The notes beneath the pieces are model-generated. The model made no database searches, was not told where the DNA came from, and was given only the letters and a program-made list of their open reading frames with translations. Below, piece by piece: positions 25,492-37,305 of a DNA stretch of 64,000 nucleotides. This DNA comes from Amycolatopsis jiangsuensis. GTDB taxonomy: Bacteria; Actinomycetota; Actinomycetes; Mycobacteriales; Pseudonocardiaceae. Numbering within the stretch: position 1 is the first letter of the stretch; each line of letters starts with the position of its first letter. The stretch is from NCBI RefSeq assembly GCF_014204865.1, contig NZ_JACHMG010000001.1:4118501-4182500 (forward strand). The letters are read 5' to 3'. The translations under genes were made by a program, and so were the position numbers.

Positions 25492-26791
25492 AGGTCAGCG
25501 AGGTGAGCGCGGTGTGCACCAGGGTGCGCACGCCGACGAGGAGGGCACGTTCGTCCAGGACGAACGTCGGACGGTGGATGTCGGCTTGGGTCACCGGAGG
25601 GCCGGGCCACACGCCGAGCCGGCCGAACGCTCCCTCGACGTGTTCGAGGTACCAGCCGAAGTCCTCGCCGCCGGAGGACTGCTCCGTACCGGCCAGACCC
25701 GGCTCCCCGACGGCCGCCTCGACGCCGGCGCGGATCAGGGCCGTCGACTCCGGGTCGGACACCACCGGGGGGACCCCGCGGCGGTAGTCGAGGGAGAATC
25801 CGACTCCGGTCGGCGCCAGCAGCGACTCCACCGACGACGCGACGAGCGGCTCCAGCGACTTCCACACCTCGTGGTCGGCAGTGCGCAGGGTGCCGCGCAG
25901 CAGACCGTCCTGCGGGACCGCGTTGGCGGCCTGTCCCGCATGCACCGCGCCCCACACCAGGACGGTGCCGGAGCGCGGGTCGACCCGCCGCGACAGGACC
26001 GAGGGCAGCGAGGTGATCACCGTGCCGAGCGCGTACACCAGGTCGGCGGTCAGATGCGGTCGCGACGTGTGCCCGCCGGGCGAGGTCAGCTTCAGCTCGA
26101 TCAGGTCCGCGGCCGAGGTCACCGCCCCGACCCGGGTACCGACCTTGCCGACCTCCAGCCGCGGGTCGCAGTGCAACCCGAAGATCCGGTCCACACCCTT
26201 GAGCGCGCCCGCGGCGATCATGTCGAGCGCGCCGCCGGGCATGACCTCCTCGGCGGGCTGGAAGATCAGCCGGATCCGGCCGGGCAGTTCGGGCGCGCCG
26301 GCGAGGGCGCGCGCGGCACCCAGGAGGATGGCCGTGTGCGCGTCGTGGCCGCACATGTGCGCGGCACCCTCCGTGGTGGACGCGTAGGGCAGGCCGGTCG
26401 CCTCGGTGAGCGGCAGCGCGTCGATGTCCGCACGCAGTGCCACGCAACGCTCGCCCTGGCCGATGTCGCACACCACGCCGGTGCCGCCGGGCAGCACCCA
26501 CGGCTTCAGTCCTACTGCGCGCAGCAGCGAGACGATCAGCTCGGTCGTCGCGAACTCGTGCCGGGACAGCTCGGGGTGGGCATGGATGTGCCGGCGCCAG
26601 ACCAGCAGGTCCTCGCCGTTGGCGCGCAGCCAGTCGTCCAGCCAGAACGGGCCGCGGCCCGCACCGAGATCTTCCACAGGAGCCATGCTGGCCCCGGCTT
26701 CGGTCACGAGCGCGCCGGGCGCCTCGATCGGGTCGCCGAGCCCACCATCGGGGTCACCGGGCACGTCCGGTCGTGAATCCAGCACTGTCAC
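25490..26791 (-). CDS. amiA1: M20-family amidohydrolase (AmiA1-like), 433 aa
   Basis: A zinc-dependent peptidase/amidohydrolase of the M20D (hippurate hydrolase, IAA-amino-acid hydrolase) group. Metal-site pieces are MCGHDAHTAILLGAA, FQPAEE and the C-terminal SSGGEDFGWYLE. The dimerisation-domain GGHTSRP sits in the middle. Such enzymes remove N-acyl groups from amino acids. GTG at 26791 has GGAGG 6 bases upstream; a longer frame to 26845 lacks one. It corresponds in order to Rv3305c of M. tuberculosis; the usual companion amiB1 is not found here. Confidence 0.86.
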   Translation of the reverse strand: MTVLDSRPDVPGDPDGGLGDPIEAPGALVTEAGASMAPVEDLGAGRGPFWLDDWLRANGEDLLVWRRHIHAHPELSRHEFATTELIVSLLRAVGLKPWVLPGGTGVVCDIGQGERCVALRADIDALPLTEATGLPYASTTEGAAHMCGHDAHTAILLGAARALAGAPELPGRIRLIFQPAEEVMPGGALDMIAAGALKGVDRIFGLHCDPRLEVGKVGTRVGAVTSAADLIELKLTSPGGHTSRPHLTADLVYALGTVITSLPSVLSRRVDPRSGTVLVWGAVHAGQAANAVPQDGLLRGTLRTADHEVWKSLEPLVASSVESLLAPTGVGFSLDYRRGVPPVVSDPESTALIRAGVEAAVGEPGLAGTEQSSGGEDFGWYLEHVEGAFGRLGVWPGPPVTQADIHRPTFVLDERALLVGVRTLVHTALTSLT

Positions 26792-27302
26792 GCCGCACCT
26801 CCTCCCGCAACACGGGTGGCCCGAGCAGCGCAGGGGGTCACGCAACGTGCCGTTCGATCTGTCGTACGCATTTGCAGATGATCGTGCACCATGCAGGTGG
26901 CAAGCGGCCTGCCCGCGGCATCCGGCCTAGACGGCCGGTACCGGATCTGCGTTGAACGGTGAGCCGAACTTCGGCCTGGGTGAACGGAAGGCAAGCCCCG
27001 GCCGTGCGCACGGAAAACCCCGTCCGAAGCTCGGAGTGACCACCGCCGACCTGCGCAAAGCCGCCGCGCGTCCGCACAGGCCCGCCCACCGCTGTCCGAA
27101 GGTTCGCCCGCGCGGGACCAGCGAAGAACCACGCGGAACCGCCCAACGGCAGCGGCGACCGCTGAAAGGCGCCCAGCCCGGAGGCGGCGGGCAGCCGATC
27201 CCTGAGGCCGGCAACCGGAGCACGGCCGAGAGAGCTGAAGGCGGTAATCGGGCAGAGGCGGCGCGAACGGACAGCGAAGGCAGGGCGCTACCGGGAGTGG
27301 GC
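26792..27302. other. Intergenic region, no supported gene
   Basis: A 511-base gap between two minus-strand genes. The first 110 bases (26850-26930) are relatively AT-rich (CGTACGCATTTGCAGATGATC) and probably carry the amidohydrolase promoter. The rest is GC-rich, with small dyads around CCGAACTTCGG. Long frames on either strand lack starts or domains. Confidence 0.4.
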
Positions 27303-27602
27303 TCAGCTGCCCTGGGCTTTGCGCCGCTTGATGCGGCGACGGCGGCCGAAGAACACGATCGCCAGCAGGACCACCGCGGCACCGCCGGCGATGAGCTTGT
27401 TCCTGGTCTTCTCGGCGTTCGCCTTGTCCGTCTGCGAGGGGTCCAGTACCGGGCCGGGAGGCGCCTGGTGGAGTTCACTCGCCTGCGTGACCGCGACCGA
27501 CGGCGCCGGTCCAGTGGCCGCGACGGCGGACGGCCCGGGCAGTACGCCCGTGAGCACCACGCCGAGCAGGCCGGCCAGCAGCAGTCCCCGCACCTTCGCC
27601 AT
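27303..27602 (-). CDS. Small exported single-pass membrane protein, 99 aa
   Basis: A signal peptide (residues 1-28, VRGLLLAGLLGVVLTGVLP) leads to a short outside region of about 40 residues (PPGPVLDPSQTDKANAEK). A membrane helix (LIAGGAAVVLLAIVFF) and a strongly basic tail (GRRRRIKRRKAQ) follow. ATG at 27602 has GAAGGGAAG upstream. I do not recognise the family. The tail suggests an inside-facing anchor. Confidence 0.65.
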   Translation of the reverse strand: MAKVRGLLLAGLLGVVLTGVLPGPSAVAATGPAPSVAVTQASELHQAPPGPVLDPSQTDKANAEKTRNKLIAGGAAVVLLAIVFFGRRRRIKRRKAQGS

Positions 27603-27716
27603 GACTTCCCTTCTACGGCATCGGTCCGCATTCTGCCCGCCGAACCCGCGTTCGGTCAGCCGCCACGCGGAGGAGCCGGATCCGTTCGGCGGGTGACGGC
27701 GACCGCCGGGCGCAGA

Positions 27717-27845
27717 AACCTCAAGCAGGCACCTCGTGCAGACACCTCACGCGGGAACCTCAAACAGCACCGCCCGCGGGAACCTCAAGCAGCACCTCCC
27801 GCAGAAACCTCAAACAGGCGCCTCAGACAAGAACCTCAAGCAGGC
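27717..27845. repeat. About 25-base tandem repeat ending in the meaB stop
   Basis: AACCTCAARCAG recurs at 27717, 27756, 27781, 27806 and 27832, with a decayed copy at 27743; the clean spacing is 25-26 bases. The last unit runs into the final codons of meaB, so the array may have grown from the gene's own 3' end. Confidence 0.8.
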
Positions 27846-28825
27846 TCGGCGAAAGCGTCGAGGATGCGCTGCGCCGCCAGCGTCGCGGTCAGCTCGCCCT
27901 CGCGCACCGCGCGCTCCACTTCGGTCACTTGGGCACGTACCTGCGGATGCGCGGTGAGCCGGTCGAGCAGCTGCTCCCGCACCATCGCCCAGGTCCAGTC
28001 GACCTGCTGCTGCCGCCGCCGCTGCGCCAGCTCGCCGGACGCTTCCAGCGTCTCGCGGTGCGACCCGATCGTCGCCCACACTTCGTCCAGGCCGATGCCT
28101 TCCAGGGCACTGCAGGTCAGCACGGGTGGCGTCCACGCCGCGTCCTTGCCGTAGATCATCCGCAGCGCGCCCTGCAGCTCCCGCGCGGCACGCTTGGCGT
28201 CGCGTTCGTGCGGGCCGTCCGCCTTGTTCACGGCGATCACGTCGGCCAGCTCCAGCACGCCCTTCTTGATGCCCTGCAGCTGGTCGCCGGTGCGAGCCAG
28301 GGTCAGGAACAGGAAGCAGTCGACCATGTTCGCCACGGTCACCTCGGACTGCCCGACCCCGACCGTCTCCACCAGCACCACGTCGAAGCCGGCGGCCTCC
28401 ATCAGCACGATCGTCTCCCGAGTGGCGCGCGCGACCCCGCCGAGCGTGCCCGAGGTCGGCGAAGGCCGGATGAACGCCTCCGGGTCCACCGCCAGCCGCG
28501 CCATCCGGGTCTTGTCGCCCAGGATCGATCCGCCGGTGCGGGTGGACGACGGGTCGACGGCGAGCACCGCGACCCGGTGCCCGGCCGTGGTCAGGTCGGT
28601 GCCCAGCTGATCGATGAATGTCGACTTACCGACTCCGGGTACGCCGGTGATCCCGACCCGCTTCGCGCCGCCGGCGTGCGGCAGCAGCTCCACGAGCAGC
28701 TCCTGGGCCTGCCGGCGGTGTTCCTCGCGGTGGGATTCGACGAGCGTGATCGCCTTGGACAAGGTCCCGCGGTCGCCGGCGAGCACACCTTTCGCGTACT
28801 CGCCGACGTCGATCCGGCGCGGCAA
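27836..28825 (-). CDS. meaB: Methylmalonyl-CoA mutase-associated GTPase, 329 aa
   Basis: A G3E-family P-loop GTPase: Walker [11 protein letters not shown] near residue 60, switch ETVGVGQSE near 155 and base motif NKADG near 203. MeaB gates cobalamin loading into methylmalonyl-CoA mutase and protects it from inactivation. TTG at 28825 gives the family-typical start [18 protein letters not shown] and lies 3 bases after the mutB stop, so the genes are coupled. The C-terminal dimerisation arm ([18 protein letters not shown]) is present. Confidence 0.95.
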   Translation of the reverse strand: MPRRIDVGEYAKGVLAGDRGTLSKAITLVESHREEHRRQAQELLVELLPHAGGAKRVGITGVPGVGKSTFIDQLGTDLTTAGHRVAVLAVDPSSTRTGGSILGDKTRMARLAVDPEAFIRPSPTSGTLGGVARATRETIVLMEAAGFDVVLVETVGVGQSEVTVANMVDCFLFLTLARTGDQLQGIKKGVLELADVIAVNKADGPHERDAKRAARELQGALRMIYGKDAAWTPPVLTCSALEGIGLDEVWATIGSHRETLEASGELAQRRRQQQVDWTWAMVREQLLDRLTAHPQVRAQVTEVERAVREGELTATLAAQRILDAFAEPA

Positions 28826-28828
28826 GGC

Positions 28829-30997
<2,169 letters not shown>

Positions 30998-31079
30998 GCC
31001 GTCGCCTCCACAAGGAGTTGCACGCCGGTCGTCCGGGAGGCGCCCGCATGAACAACGATGATTCGCTTGCAAGCTGCGC

Positions 31080-32945
31080 TCATACCGTCACTCCCAGCTG
31101 CTCGTGCAGTCCGATCAGTACTTCGAGCGCATCGCACCCGGCGTACACGTTCCCGTCGACACCTTCGTAATTCCCTTTTCCGGCCAGGAGAACCGTCTCC
31201 GCGCCGAGCGAAGCCGCGACCGCGGCGGCCTGCTCCTCGTAGGCCGCGTCGGTGCCGCACAGGCAGGCGACCCGGGCCCCGCTCTCCCGGAAGGCGCCGG
31301 GCAGGTCGTCCGTGGCACCGGGGTTCACCGCCTCGATTCCCCCGGCTTGGAACAGGTTCGCGGCGAATCCGGCACGCGTGGTGTGCGCGGCGACCGGCCC
31401 CAGCGTGGCGAGGAAGATCTTCGGCCGCCTGCCGTGCTCGGCCAAATAGGCGTCGGACGCGTCGCGCAGCTTTTCGTACTCCTCGGCGTACCGGTGCCGC
31501 GGCAGCCCGCCTTCGGCGACCGGCGGCAGCGGCTCGCGGGAGACCGCCTTTTCCGCCAGGTTCGGGAATTCGCTGACGCCGGTGAGCGGGTCCCTGCGGG
31601 TGGCCAGGCGTTTCGCCCGGTTCTCCCAGGTCTGCGCGAGCCGTCCGGCCAGCGTGCCGGTGGCGAGCTCGGCCTCGATCCCGCCGGCCGCCTCGATCGC
31701 GGTGAACTCCCGCCACGCGGCTTCGGCCAGCTCGTCGGTCAGCTTCTCGACGTACCATGACCCGCCCGCCGGGTCGATCACGTTGCCCAGCTTCGACTCC
31801 TCGAGCAGCACGGTGCCGGTGTTGCGGGCGATGCGTGCGGAGAACGCGTCCGGGAGGCCGATCGCGGCGTCGAACGGCAGCACCGTGACCGCGTCCGCGC
31901 CCCCGGCCCCGGCGGCGAAGCAGGCGACGGTGGTCCGCAGCATGTTCACCCACGGGTCTCGCTGGGTCAGCATGGCCGGCGAGGTGACCGCGTGCTGGTG
32001 CATTCCGCGGGCCTCGGCCGGAGCGCCGGAAACCTCCAGCACCCGGTCCCACAGCCGTCGGGCGGCACGGAACTTGGCGATGGTGAGGAACTGGTCGGCC
32101 GTCGCGGCCAGCCGGAACTCGAGCTGCGCGGCCGCCTGCGGCACCTCCAGCCCGGCCTCGGTGAGCGCCCGCAGGTACGCGACGCCGGCCGCGACCACGG
32201 CGCCCAGCTCCTGCGCGTCGGAGCCGCCGGCCTCGTGGAACGGCAACCCGTCCGCGACGATCGTGCGTACCTTCGGGTACTTCGCGGCAACGCGGGCGGC
32301 CAGCTCCGCGGCCGGAACCAGCGGGAGGGTTTCCCCGGTACGCGCGGTGGTGCCGATCGGGTCCGCGCCGAGCGTGCCGACAGCTTCACTGGCCGGAATC
32401 TCCCGCTCGGCGAAAAGGTCGAGCAAAGCCTGCGCGGCGGCTTCGTAACCGGCGCCCGCGTCGAGAACAACCGGCGCGAGGTCCACGTACACGTCGTTGA
32501 GCGCTTCGGCCAGCGCGGAAACCGGGAGCGCGCCGTCATTCAGGCGCAGCCACACCGAGGAAGCACCGCCCTCGAGGTCGGCCAGGATCGCCGCGTTCGC
32601 GACCTTGGCGTCCGCGCGCAGGTGGCGCACCCGCACGTCCCAGCCGGTACCGATGACCCCCTCCGGACGGGCACCGCGGACGAACGGCGGCAGGCCGGGG
32701 AAGCCGAGCGGGCCCTGTTCGTCTTCGGCGGTGTACAGCGGCTGGATCTCGATGCCGTCGTAGGTGCGGCTGACGAGCTTGCTCTCCGGCGCGCCGGCGA
32801 AGTCCTCGGGCAGCCGTCCGCTCTTGCGCAGCACCCCGGCGACCAGCTCCTGCCACCGGGCTCGATCCGCCTCCGGGAACTCCGCGGCGAGAGCGAGCCC
32901 CGGCTCGGGGATCGGCGCCGATTCCGGACCAGCCACGTTCGTCAT
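31080..32945 (-). CDS. mutA: Methylmalonyl-CoA mutase small subunit, 621 aa
   Basis: It has the same barrel fold as MutB, but the C-terminal Rossmann domain ([18 protein letters not shown]) lacks the DxHxxG cobalamin motif. This is the hallmark of the non-catalytic alpha partner. ATG at 32945 gives [15 protein letters not shown]; longer starts would run into the divergent kinase promoter. It heads mutA-mutB-meaB, a complete functional set. The pathway feeds odd-chain, branched-chain or propionate carbon to succinyl-CoA, or supplies methylmalonyl-CoA for polyketides when reversed. Confidence 0.95.
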   Translation of the reverse strand: MTNVAGPESAPIPEPGLALAAEFPEADRARWQELVAGVLRKSGRLPEDFAGAPESKLVSRTYDGIEIQPLYTAEDEQGPLGFPGLPPFVRGARPEGVIGTGWDVRVRHLRADAKVANAAILADLEGGASSVWLRLNDGALPVSALAEALNDVYVDLAPVVLDAGAGYEAAAQALLDLFAEREIPASEAVGTLGADPIGTTARTGETLPLVPAAELAARVAAKYPKVRTIVADGLPFHEAGGSDAQELGAVVAAGVAYLRALTEAGLEVPQAAAQLEFRLAATADQFLTIAKFRAARRLWDRVLEVSGAPAEARGMHQHAVTSPAMLTQRDPWVNMLRTTVACFAAGAGGADAVTVLPFDAAIGLPDAFSARIARNTGTVLLEESKLGNVIDPAGGSWYVEKLTDELAEAAWREFTAIEAAGGIEAELATGTLAGRLAQTWENRAKRLATRRDPLTGVSEFPNLAEKAVSREPLPPVAEGGLPRHRYAEEYEKLRDASDAYLAEHGRRPKIFLATLGPVAAHTTRAGFAANLFQAGGIEAVNPGATDDLPGAFRESGARVACLCGTDAAYEEQAAAVAASLGAETVLLAGKGNYEGVDGNVYAGCDALEVLIGLHEQLGVTV

Positions 32946-33069
32946 ACCCAGTGATGGTAGAGCCACGCCGGTGCGCGCACCTGTGACTCTGCTCGCCCCC
33001 CTTACGGGTGGCACCTGGGGTGGCGGCACTGGCTCGAGGCCGGTCGGTGCCTTAGGCCACAATCAGGGG

Positions 33070-34932
33070 GTGTCCTCGGAGCAAGCAGCACCGCCGAACG
33101 AGTCGCCGGACGAGCAACCGCGGGTGGTCGCGGGCCGCTACCGGCTGCGATCGGTGCTCGGTTCCGGATCGATGGGCACGGTCTGGTCGGCCTACGACGA
33201 ATTCCTCCACCGGCCGGTCGCGGTCAAGGAGATGAAGGTGCCGCCGGGCATCCCGGCCGCACAGGCGGCCGAGCTGCGCGAGCGGACGCTGCGCGAGGCA
33301 CGGGCGATCGCCGTGCTGTCGCATCCGAACGTGATCATCCTGCACGACGTCGCCCGCGAGCACGACCAGCCGTTCGTGGTGATGGAGCTGCTGCCCTCGC
33401 GCAGCCTCGCGCACATCCTGCGCGACCACGGGCCGCTCACCGTCGAGCAGGCAGCGGTCGTCGGCGTCGCCGTGTCCGCGGCGCTGGAGGCGGCGCACGC
33501 CGCGGGCATCACACACCGCGACGTGAAGCCGGGCAACGTGCTGGTGGCGGCGGACGGCCGGATCAAGCTCACCGACTTCGGCATCGCCCGCAACGTCTCC
33601 GAAGCCACCATGACGCGTACCGGGATCATGCTCGGCTCGCCCGCCTACATCGCGCCGGAAGTCGCCTCCGGCGGGCCGGTCACGCCGGGCGCGGACCTGT
33701 GGGGGCTGGGTGCCACGCTGTTCGCGGCGGTCGAGGGTGCGCCACCCTACGATGCGGACGGCGATCCGCTGGAGACCGTCGGCAAGGTCGTGAACGGCAA
33801 GGTGCCGCGACCACGCCCCGGTCCGCTGGCCGGCGTGATCACGGCGCTGATGAAGAAGGAGCCGGAAAAGCGGATCTCGCTGCGCGAGGTGCGCCACCGG
33901 CTGTACCCGGTCCAGGGCGGATCGGCGCTCGACCTGTTCGGCCCCGAGCTGTTCCGCACGCCGGACGGGAAGCGGACCTCGGCACACCTGGACGCCACGG
34001 ACACGCAGGTCGTCAAGACCGTCGCGCCCGCGCCCGGCTCGGCCTCGGGAGAGCAGCCGGCTCCGCTGGCGGCCGATCCGGGACCGCTGCCGTTCCTGCA
34101 GTCCTCCGGTTCGACCGGTTCGTCCGTGTCACCGGTGCCACCGGCGCCCTCGATGCCCTCCCTGCCGCCGGTGCCCTCGATCTCCGGCGGGCCGGCCGCC
34201 GAGGTGCCCGCCGCGCCGGAGCCCCCACCGCGGCGGCGCAGTGCGCTGGGCACGACGGTGCTCGTGTTCGCCTCGGTGGTGCTGTTCCTCGTCGCGGGCG
34301 GGGGCGGGTTCGCGCTGGCCCGGGTGCTCAGCGGCCAGTCACTGCTGCCGGAGACGCTCAGCGGGGCGCCCGGCTACGCGCCGATCGAGAGGCCGCAGAC
34401 GCCGGCGAAGCTCGTGTCCCGGCAGGGCAACGCGAGCGCCACCGCGAACGTGTCCCGGGACAGCGCCTACCGGCTGTCGGTCCCGGAGGACTGGCGGCGG
34501 TTCATCGCCTCGCGCCGCTCCTCGGCACTCGGCACGTCGGCGGTGGTGCAGTACATCTCGCCGGACGGCAGGCAGTCGCTGCGGCTCGAACGCTTCGAGA
34601 ACTTCACCAGCAAGCACTCGACCAGCGACTACCTGGCCTCGCTGAACCCGAGCCCTGGCAAGAACCCGGAGACGTTCAGCATCGCGCAGCCGGCCACCGG
34701 CACCGCCGACGGGATCACCCTCACTTACCGCACGGCGGAAAGCACGGAGGTCCAGGGCGAGCCCCACCGGTCGAGCGGCGGATCCGCCACCCGGGCGACC
34801 TTCGCGCTGCTGAAAGAGGCCGACAGCGATCTGTGGGTGCTGTCGCTCACCGTTCCCGTCGAGCAGGAGGACACCGCGGGGGGCACGTTCGGCCGGATCC
34901 GGCCCACGCTCAGCCTGACCGGGGCGTCCTGA
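33070..34932 (+). CDS. Transmembrane Ser/Thr protein kinase, 620 aa
   Basis: A PknB-type kinase domain covers residues about 20-280: Gly loop GSGSMGTVW, catalytic [17 protein letters not shown] and [10 protein letters not shown] Pro/Ser-rich juxtamembrane linker leads to a membrane helix ([18 protein letters not shown]). An outside domain of about 200 residues has no PASTA repeats but a PsbP/lipoprotein-like look ([12 protein letters not shown]). GTG at 33070 follows CACAAT by 6 bases, a leaderless pattern. It diverges from mutA. Its outside domain suggests ligand sensing; targets are unknown. Confidence 0.9.
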   Translation: MSSEQAAPPNESPDEQPRVVAGRYRLRSVLGSGSMGTVWSAYDEFLHRPVAVKEMKVPPGIPAAQAAELRERTLREARAIAVLSHPNVIILHDVAREHDQPFVVMELLPSRSLAHILRDHGPLTVEQAAVVGVAVSAALEAAHAAGITHRDVKPGNVLVAADGRIKLTDFGIARNVSEATMTRTGIMLGSPAYIAPEVASGGPVTPGADLWGLGATLFAAVEGAPPYDADGDPLETVGKVVNGKVPRPRPGPLAGVITALMKKEPEKRISLREVRHRLYPVQGGSALDLFGPELFRTPDGKRTSAHLDATDTQVVKTVAPAPGSASGEQPAPLAADPGPLPFLQSSGSTGSSVSPVPPAPSMPSLPPVPSISGGPAAEVPAAPEPPPRRRSALGTTVLVFASVVLFLVAGGGGFALARVLSGQSLLPETLSGAPGYAPIERPQTPAKLVSRQGNASATANVSRDSAYRLSVPEDWRRFIASRRSSALGTSAVVQYISPDGRQSLRLERFENFTSKHSTSDYLASLNPSPGKNPETFSIAQPATGTADGITLTYRTAESTEVQGEPHRSSGGSATRATFALLKEADSDLWVLSLTVPVEQEDTAGGTFGRIRPTLSLTGAS

Positions 34933-34963
34933 CCGCGCCTGCCCGGCGGATACGCTCGGCGGC

Positions 34964-35749
34964 ATGAGCAACCAGGAGGAGGCGGCCGCGGCCGTCATCG
35001 CCGAGCGCACCGGTGTGGACAAGCACGACATCGCCGTGGTGCTCGGCTCGGGCTGGCGCCCGGCCGCGGACGTGATCGGAACCGCCGACGCGGAGATCCC
35101 GTTCGGCGATCTGCCGGGCTTCACCACCCCCGGCGCGGTCGGCCACGGCGGTACGGTGCGGTCGCTGCGAGTCGACGGCAAGCGTGCGCTCGTCCTGCTC
35201 GGCCGCACGCACTTCTACGAGGGCAAGGGCATCGACCCGGTGGTGCAGAACGTGCGCACGGCAGCCGCCACGGGTGCCCGCACGGTGCTGCTGACCAATG
35301 CGGCCGGCGGGCTGCGCGCGGGTATGAGCGTGGGCCAGCCGGTGCTGATCTCCGACCACCTCAACCTGACCGCGCGTTCGCCGATCGTCGGCGCGCACTT
35401 CGTCGACCTCACCGACCTGTACTCGACGCGGCTGCGTGACCTGGCCCGCGAGGTGGACGGGTCACTGGAGGAGGGCGTGTACGCGGGGCTGCCCGGCCCG
35501 CACTTCGAGACGCCCGCCGAAATCCGGATGCTGCGCACGCTCGGCGCCGACCTGGTCGGCATGTCGACCGTGCTGGAGGCGATCGCGGCCCGCGAGGCCG
35601 GGCTGGAGGTGTTCGGCCTCTCGCTGGTCACGAACCTGGCCGCGGGCATGACCGGGGAACCGCTGAACCACGAGGAGGTCCTGGAAGCAGGCCGCCAGTC
35701 GGCGACCCGGATGGGCTCGCTGCTGAGGGAACTCGTCGCCCGGGCCTGA
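34964..35749 (+). CDS. deoD: Purine-nucleoside phosphorylase, 261 aa
   Basis: Trimeric (PNP/MTAP class) phosphorylase: phosphate site VVLGSGW near residue 25, TNAAGGL near 108 and the purine-site [13 protein letters not shown]. The stretch [13 protein letters not shown] is diagnostic of the class. It cleaves purine (deoxy)nucleosides to base and sugar 1-phosphate. TACGCT lies 7 bases before the ATG, so a leaderless message is likely. In M. tuberculosis deoD is followed directly by pmmB; here a repeat array and a glycosyltransferase intervene. Confidence 0.94.
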   Translation: MSNQEEAAAAVIAERTGVDKHDIAVVLGSGWRPAADVIGTADAEIPFGDLPGFTTPGAVGHGGTVRSLRVDGKRALVLLGRTHFYEGKGIDPVVQNVRTAAATGARTVLLTNAAGGLRAGMSVGQPVLISDHLNLTARSPIVGAHFVDLTDLYSTRLRDLAREVDGSLEEGVYAGLPGPHFETPAEIRMLRTLGADLVGMSTVLEAIAAREAGLEVFGLSLVTNLAAGMTGEPLNHEEVLEAGRQSATRMGSLLRELVARA

Positions 35750-36078
35750 CCGCACGACGCCCTGGGCCGGAACCCGTTCCGCCCCAGGGCGACCCGAGCC
35801 GGTACAGCCGATTTCGCCCGGTAGAGGCGATCCGAGCCGCGGTACCGGCGGTTCCGCTACGGCCGCAGCAAACCAGCGGGTACCGCCCGTGCCGCTCCGG
35901 TCGCGGCGACCGCAGCCGCACCGCACGCTCCACCCCGACCACAGCAACCCCAGCCGCACCGCACGCACCGCTCCGGTCGCGGCGACCCCAGCCGCACCGC
36001 ACGCTCCCCCCAACCGCAGCAACCCCAGCCGCAACCGCCCGTTTCGCCCCGACCGCGTGCCGGGGCGGGACGCGTTCG
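35750..36078. repeat. 38-base tandem repeat, about four copies (76-base double unit)
   Basis: CCGCTCCGGTCGCGGCGAC recurs at 35892 and 35968, a 76-base period. Within it CAGCCGCACCGCACGC recurs at about 38-base steps to 36043. The region lies between convergent deoD and the glycosyltransferase gene and has no supportable coding frame. The first 130 bases contain no clear structure. Confidence 0.78.
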
Positions 36079-37233
36079 TCAGGCGTACTGCGGGAGTGTT
36101 GCCGCGACGTCCGCCGGTGAGGGCATCGCCGCGGCCTCGTCGGCCAGCTTGCGCACCACGTCGCGCACCGCCGTGTCGGTCAGCAGGCGGAGGGCGTGGT
36201 CGCGCACTGCCTCCGTGGTCACCTCGTCGCCCAGCAGCTGGTTGCCCGCTCCGACCGCGGTCACGGCTTCGGCATTGGAGAACTGGTCCGCGCCCTGCGG
36301 CAGCACGAGCTGCGGCACGCCGGCGGCGAACGCGCCCATGGTCGTGCCACTGCCTCCGTGGTGCACGACGAGGTCGACGTGCGGCAGCAGCTCCGACTGC
36401 GGTACCCACGCCGCCAGCCGGACGTTCGGCGGCACCTCGCCGAGCGCGGCCACGTCGACGGACGGTCCGGTGGCCACGAGCACGTCGGCCTCCAGCGTGG
36501 CGAGCCCCTGCACGGCCGAGGACAGCAGGTGCGCCTGGCTCATCGGCGTGGTGCCGAGAGTGAGGTAGACGAGCGGCCGTCCGCGATCGCGTCCGGCCAC
36601 CCCTGGCGGCAGATCGCCGGGCTCGCTCCAGCCGACCGGCCGCACCGGCACCCGCCGTGCGCCGGCCAGGAATTCCGGGTCCTGTACCGACGGCGGGCAC
36701 ATGTCCACGAACGGACGGCCCCAGGCGAAGTCAGCGTCCCCGGCGATCCCCAGCTCGGCGCCGAAGGCGGCCACCGGTTCCCGGATCACCGCGCCCGCCT
36801 CACCGCCCACGGTCACCCTGCCGAACCCGTGGCACATCGCCGGGACCCCGGCCGCGTGCGCGGCGAAAAGCCCGCCGGGGTTGGCCAGCTCGTACACGAC
36901 GAGGTCCGGGCGGCGCTGGTCGATCAGGGGTGCGAGGTCGCGCATGAACCGTTCCGGCATGGTCCGGCCGAACGCCCGGCCGATGATCGGGTTCAGCTCC
37001 TCCTCGGACACCTCGTCCCTGGCACGCGGATCGCCGGCGAAAGCCTCCCGGAACGCCTGCTGGATGGAAATCCCGGCGGCCGCGGGTTCGAGGCCCGCCT
37101 TGTCCAGGGTCGGGTGGAAGTCGGCGGCCGTCGCGAAGACGACCTCGTGGCCCGCGTCGCGGGCGGCGACGGCGAGCGGGAGCAGGGGATAGAGGTGGCC
37201 GTAGGAGGCGAGGGACGTGAAAATCATGCGCAC
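36079..37233 (-). CDS. MGT-family (GT1) glycosyltransferase, 384 aa
   Basis: GT-B fold. The N-terminal acceptor domain begins MIFTSLASYGHLYPLLPLA. The C-terminal donor domain has the nucleotide-sugar motif HHGGSGTTMGAFAAGVPQL near residue 290 and QGADQFSNAEAV. It resembles macrolide and polyketide glycosyltransferases (EryCIII/OleD type). TAGGCT lies 6 bases before the GTG at 37233, so a leaderless start is likely; the ATG two codons on is the alternative. No other biosynthetic genes flank it, so it may act in antibiotic inactivation or modify an outside substrate. Confidence 0.86.
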   Translation of the reverse strand: MRMIFTSLASYGHLYPLLPLAVAARDAGHEVVFATAADFHPTLDKAGLEPAAAGISIQQAFREAFAGDPRARDEVSEEELNPIIGRAFGRTMPERFMRDLAPLIDQRRPDLVVYELANPGGLFAAHAAGVPAMCHGFGRVTVGGEAGAVIREPVAAFGAELGIAGDADFAWGRPFVDMCPPSVQDPEFLAGARRVPVRPVGWSEPGDLPPGVAGRDRGRPLVYLTLGTTPMSQAHLLSSAVQGLATLEADVLVATGPSVDVAALGEVPPNVRLAAWVPQSELLPHVDLVVHHGGSGTTMGAFAAGVPQLVLPQGADQFSNAEAVTAVGAGNQLLGDEVTTEAVRDHALRLLTDTAVRDVVRKLADEAAAMPSPADVAATLPQYA

Positions 37234-37305
37234 TGTTTCAGCCTATCGAGAATGCGCAACGCACTTTTGCCGTTTCCCGTGACCGGCCCCGCGTAGGCTG
37301 ATCCG

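Noticed and set aside
27717..27845. A CRISPR-like array
   Set aside because: Units are contiguous and degenerate, about 25 bases, with no unique spacers and no cas genes.
35889..36563. A plus-strand protein over the 38-base repeats
   Set aside because: The first part is repeat-derived Pro/Arg/His sequence and the rest is antisense to the glycosyltransferase.
36079..37233. A natural product gene cluster around the glycosyltransferase
   Set aside because: The neighbours are nucleoside and sugar phosphate housekeeping genes; no polyketide or peptide synthase is present.
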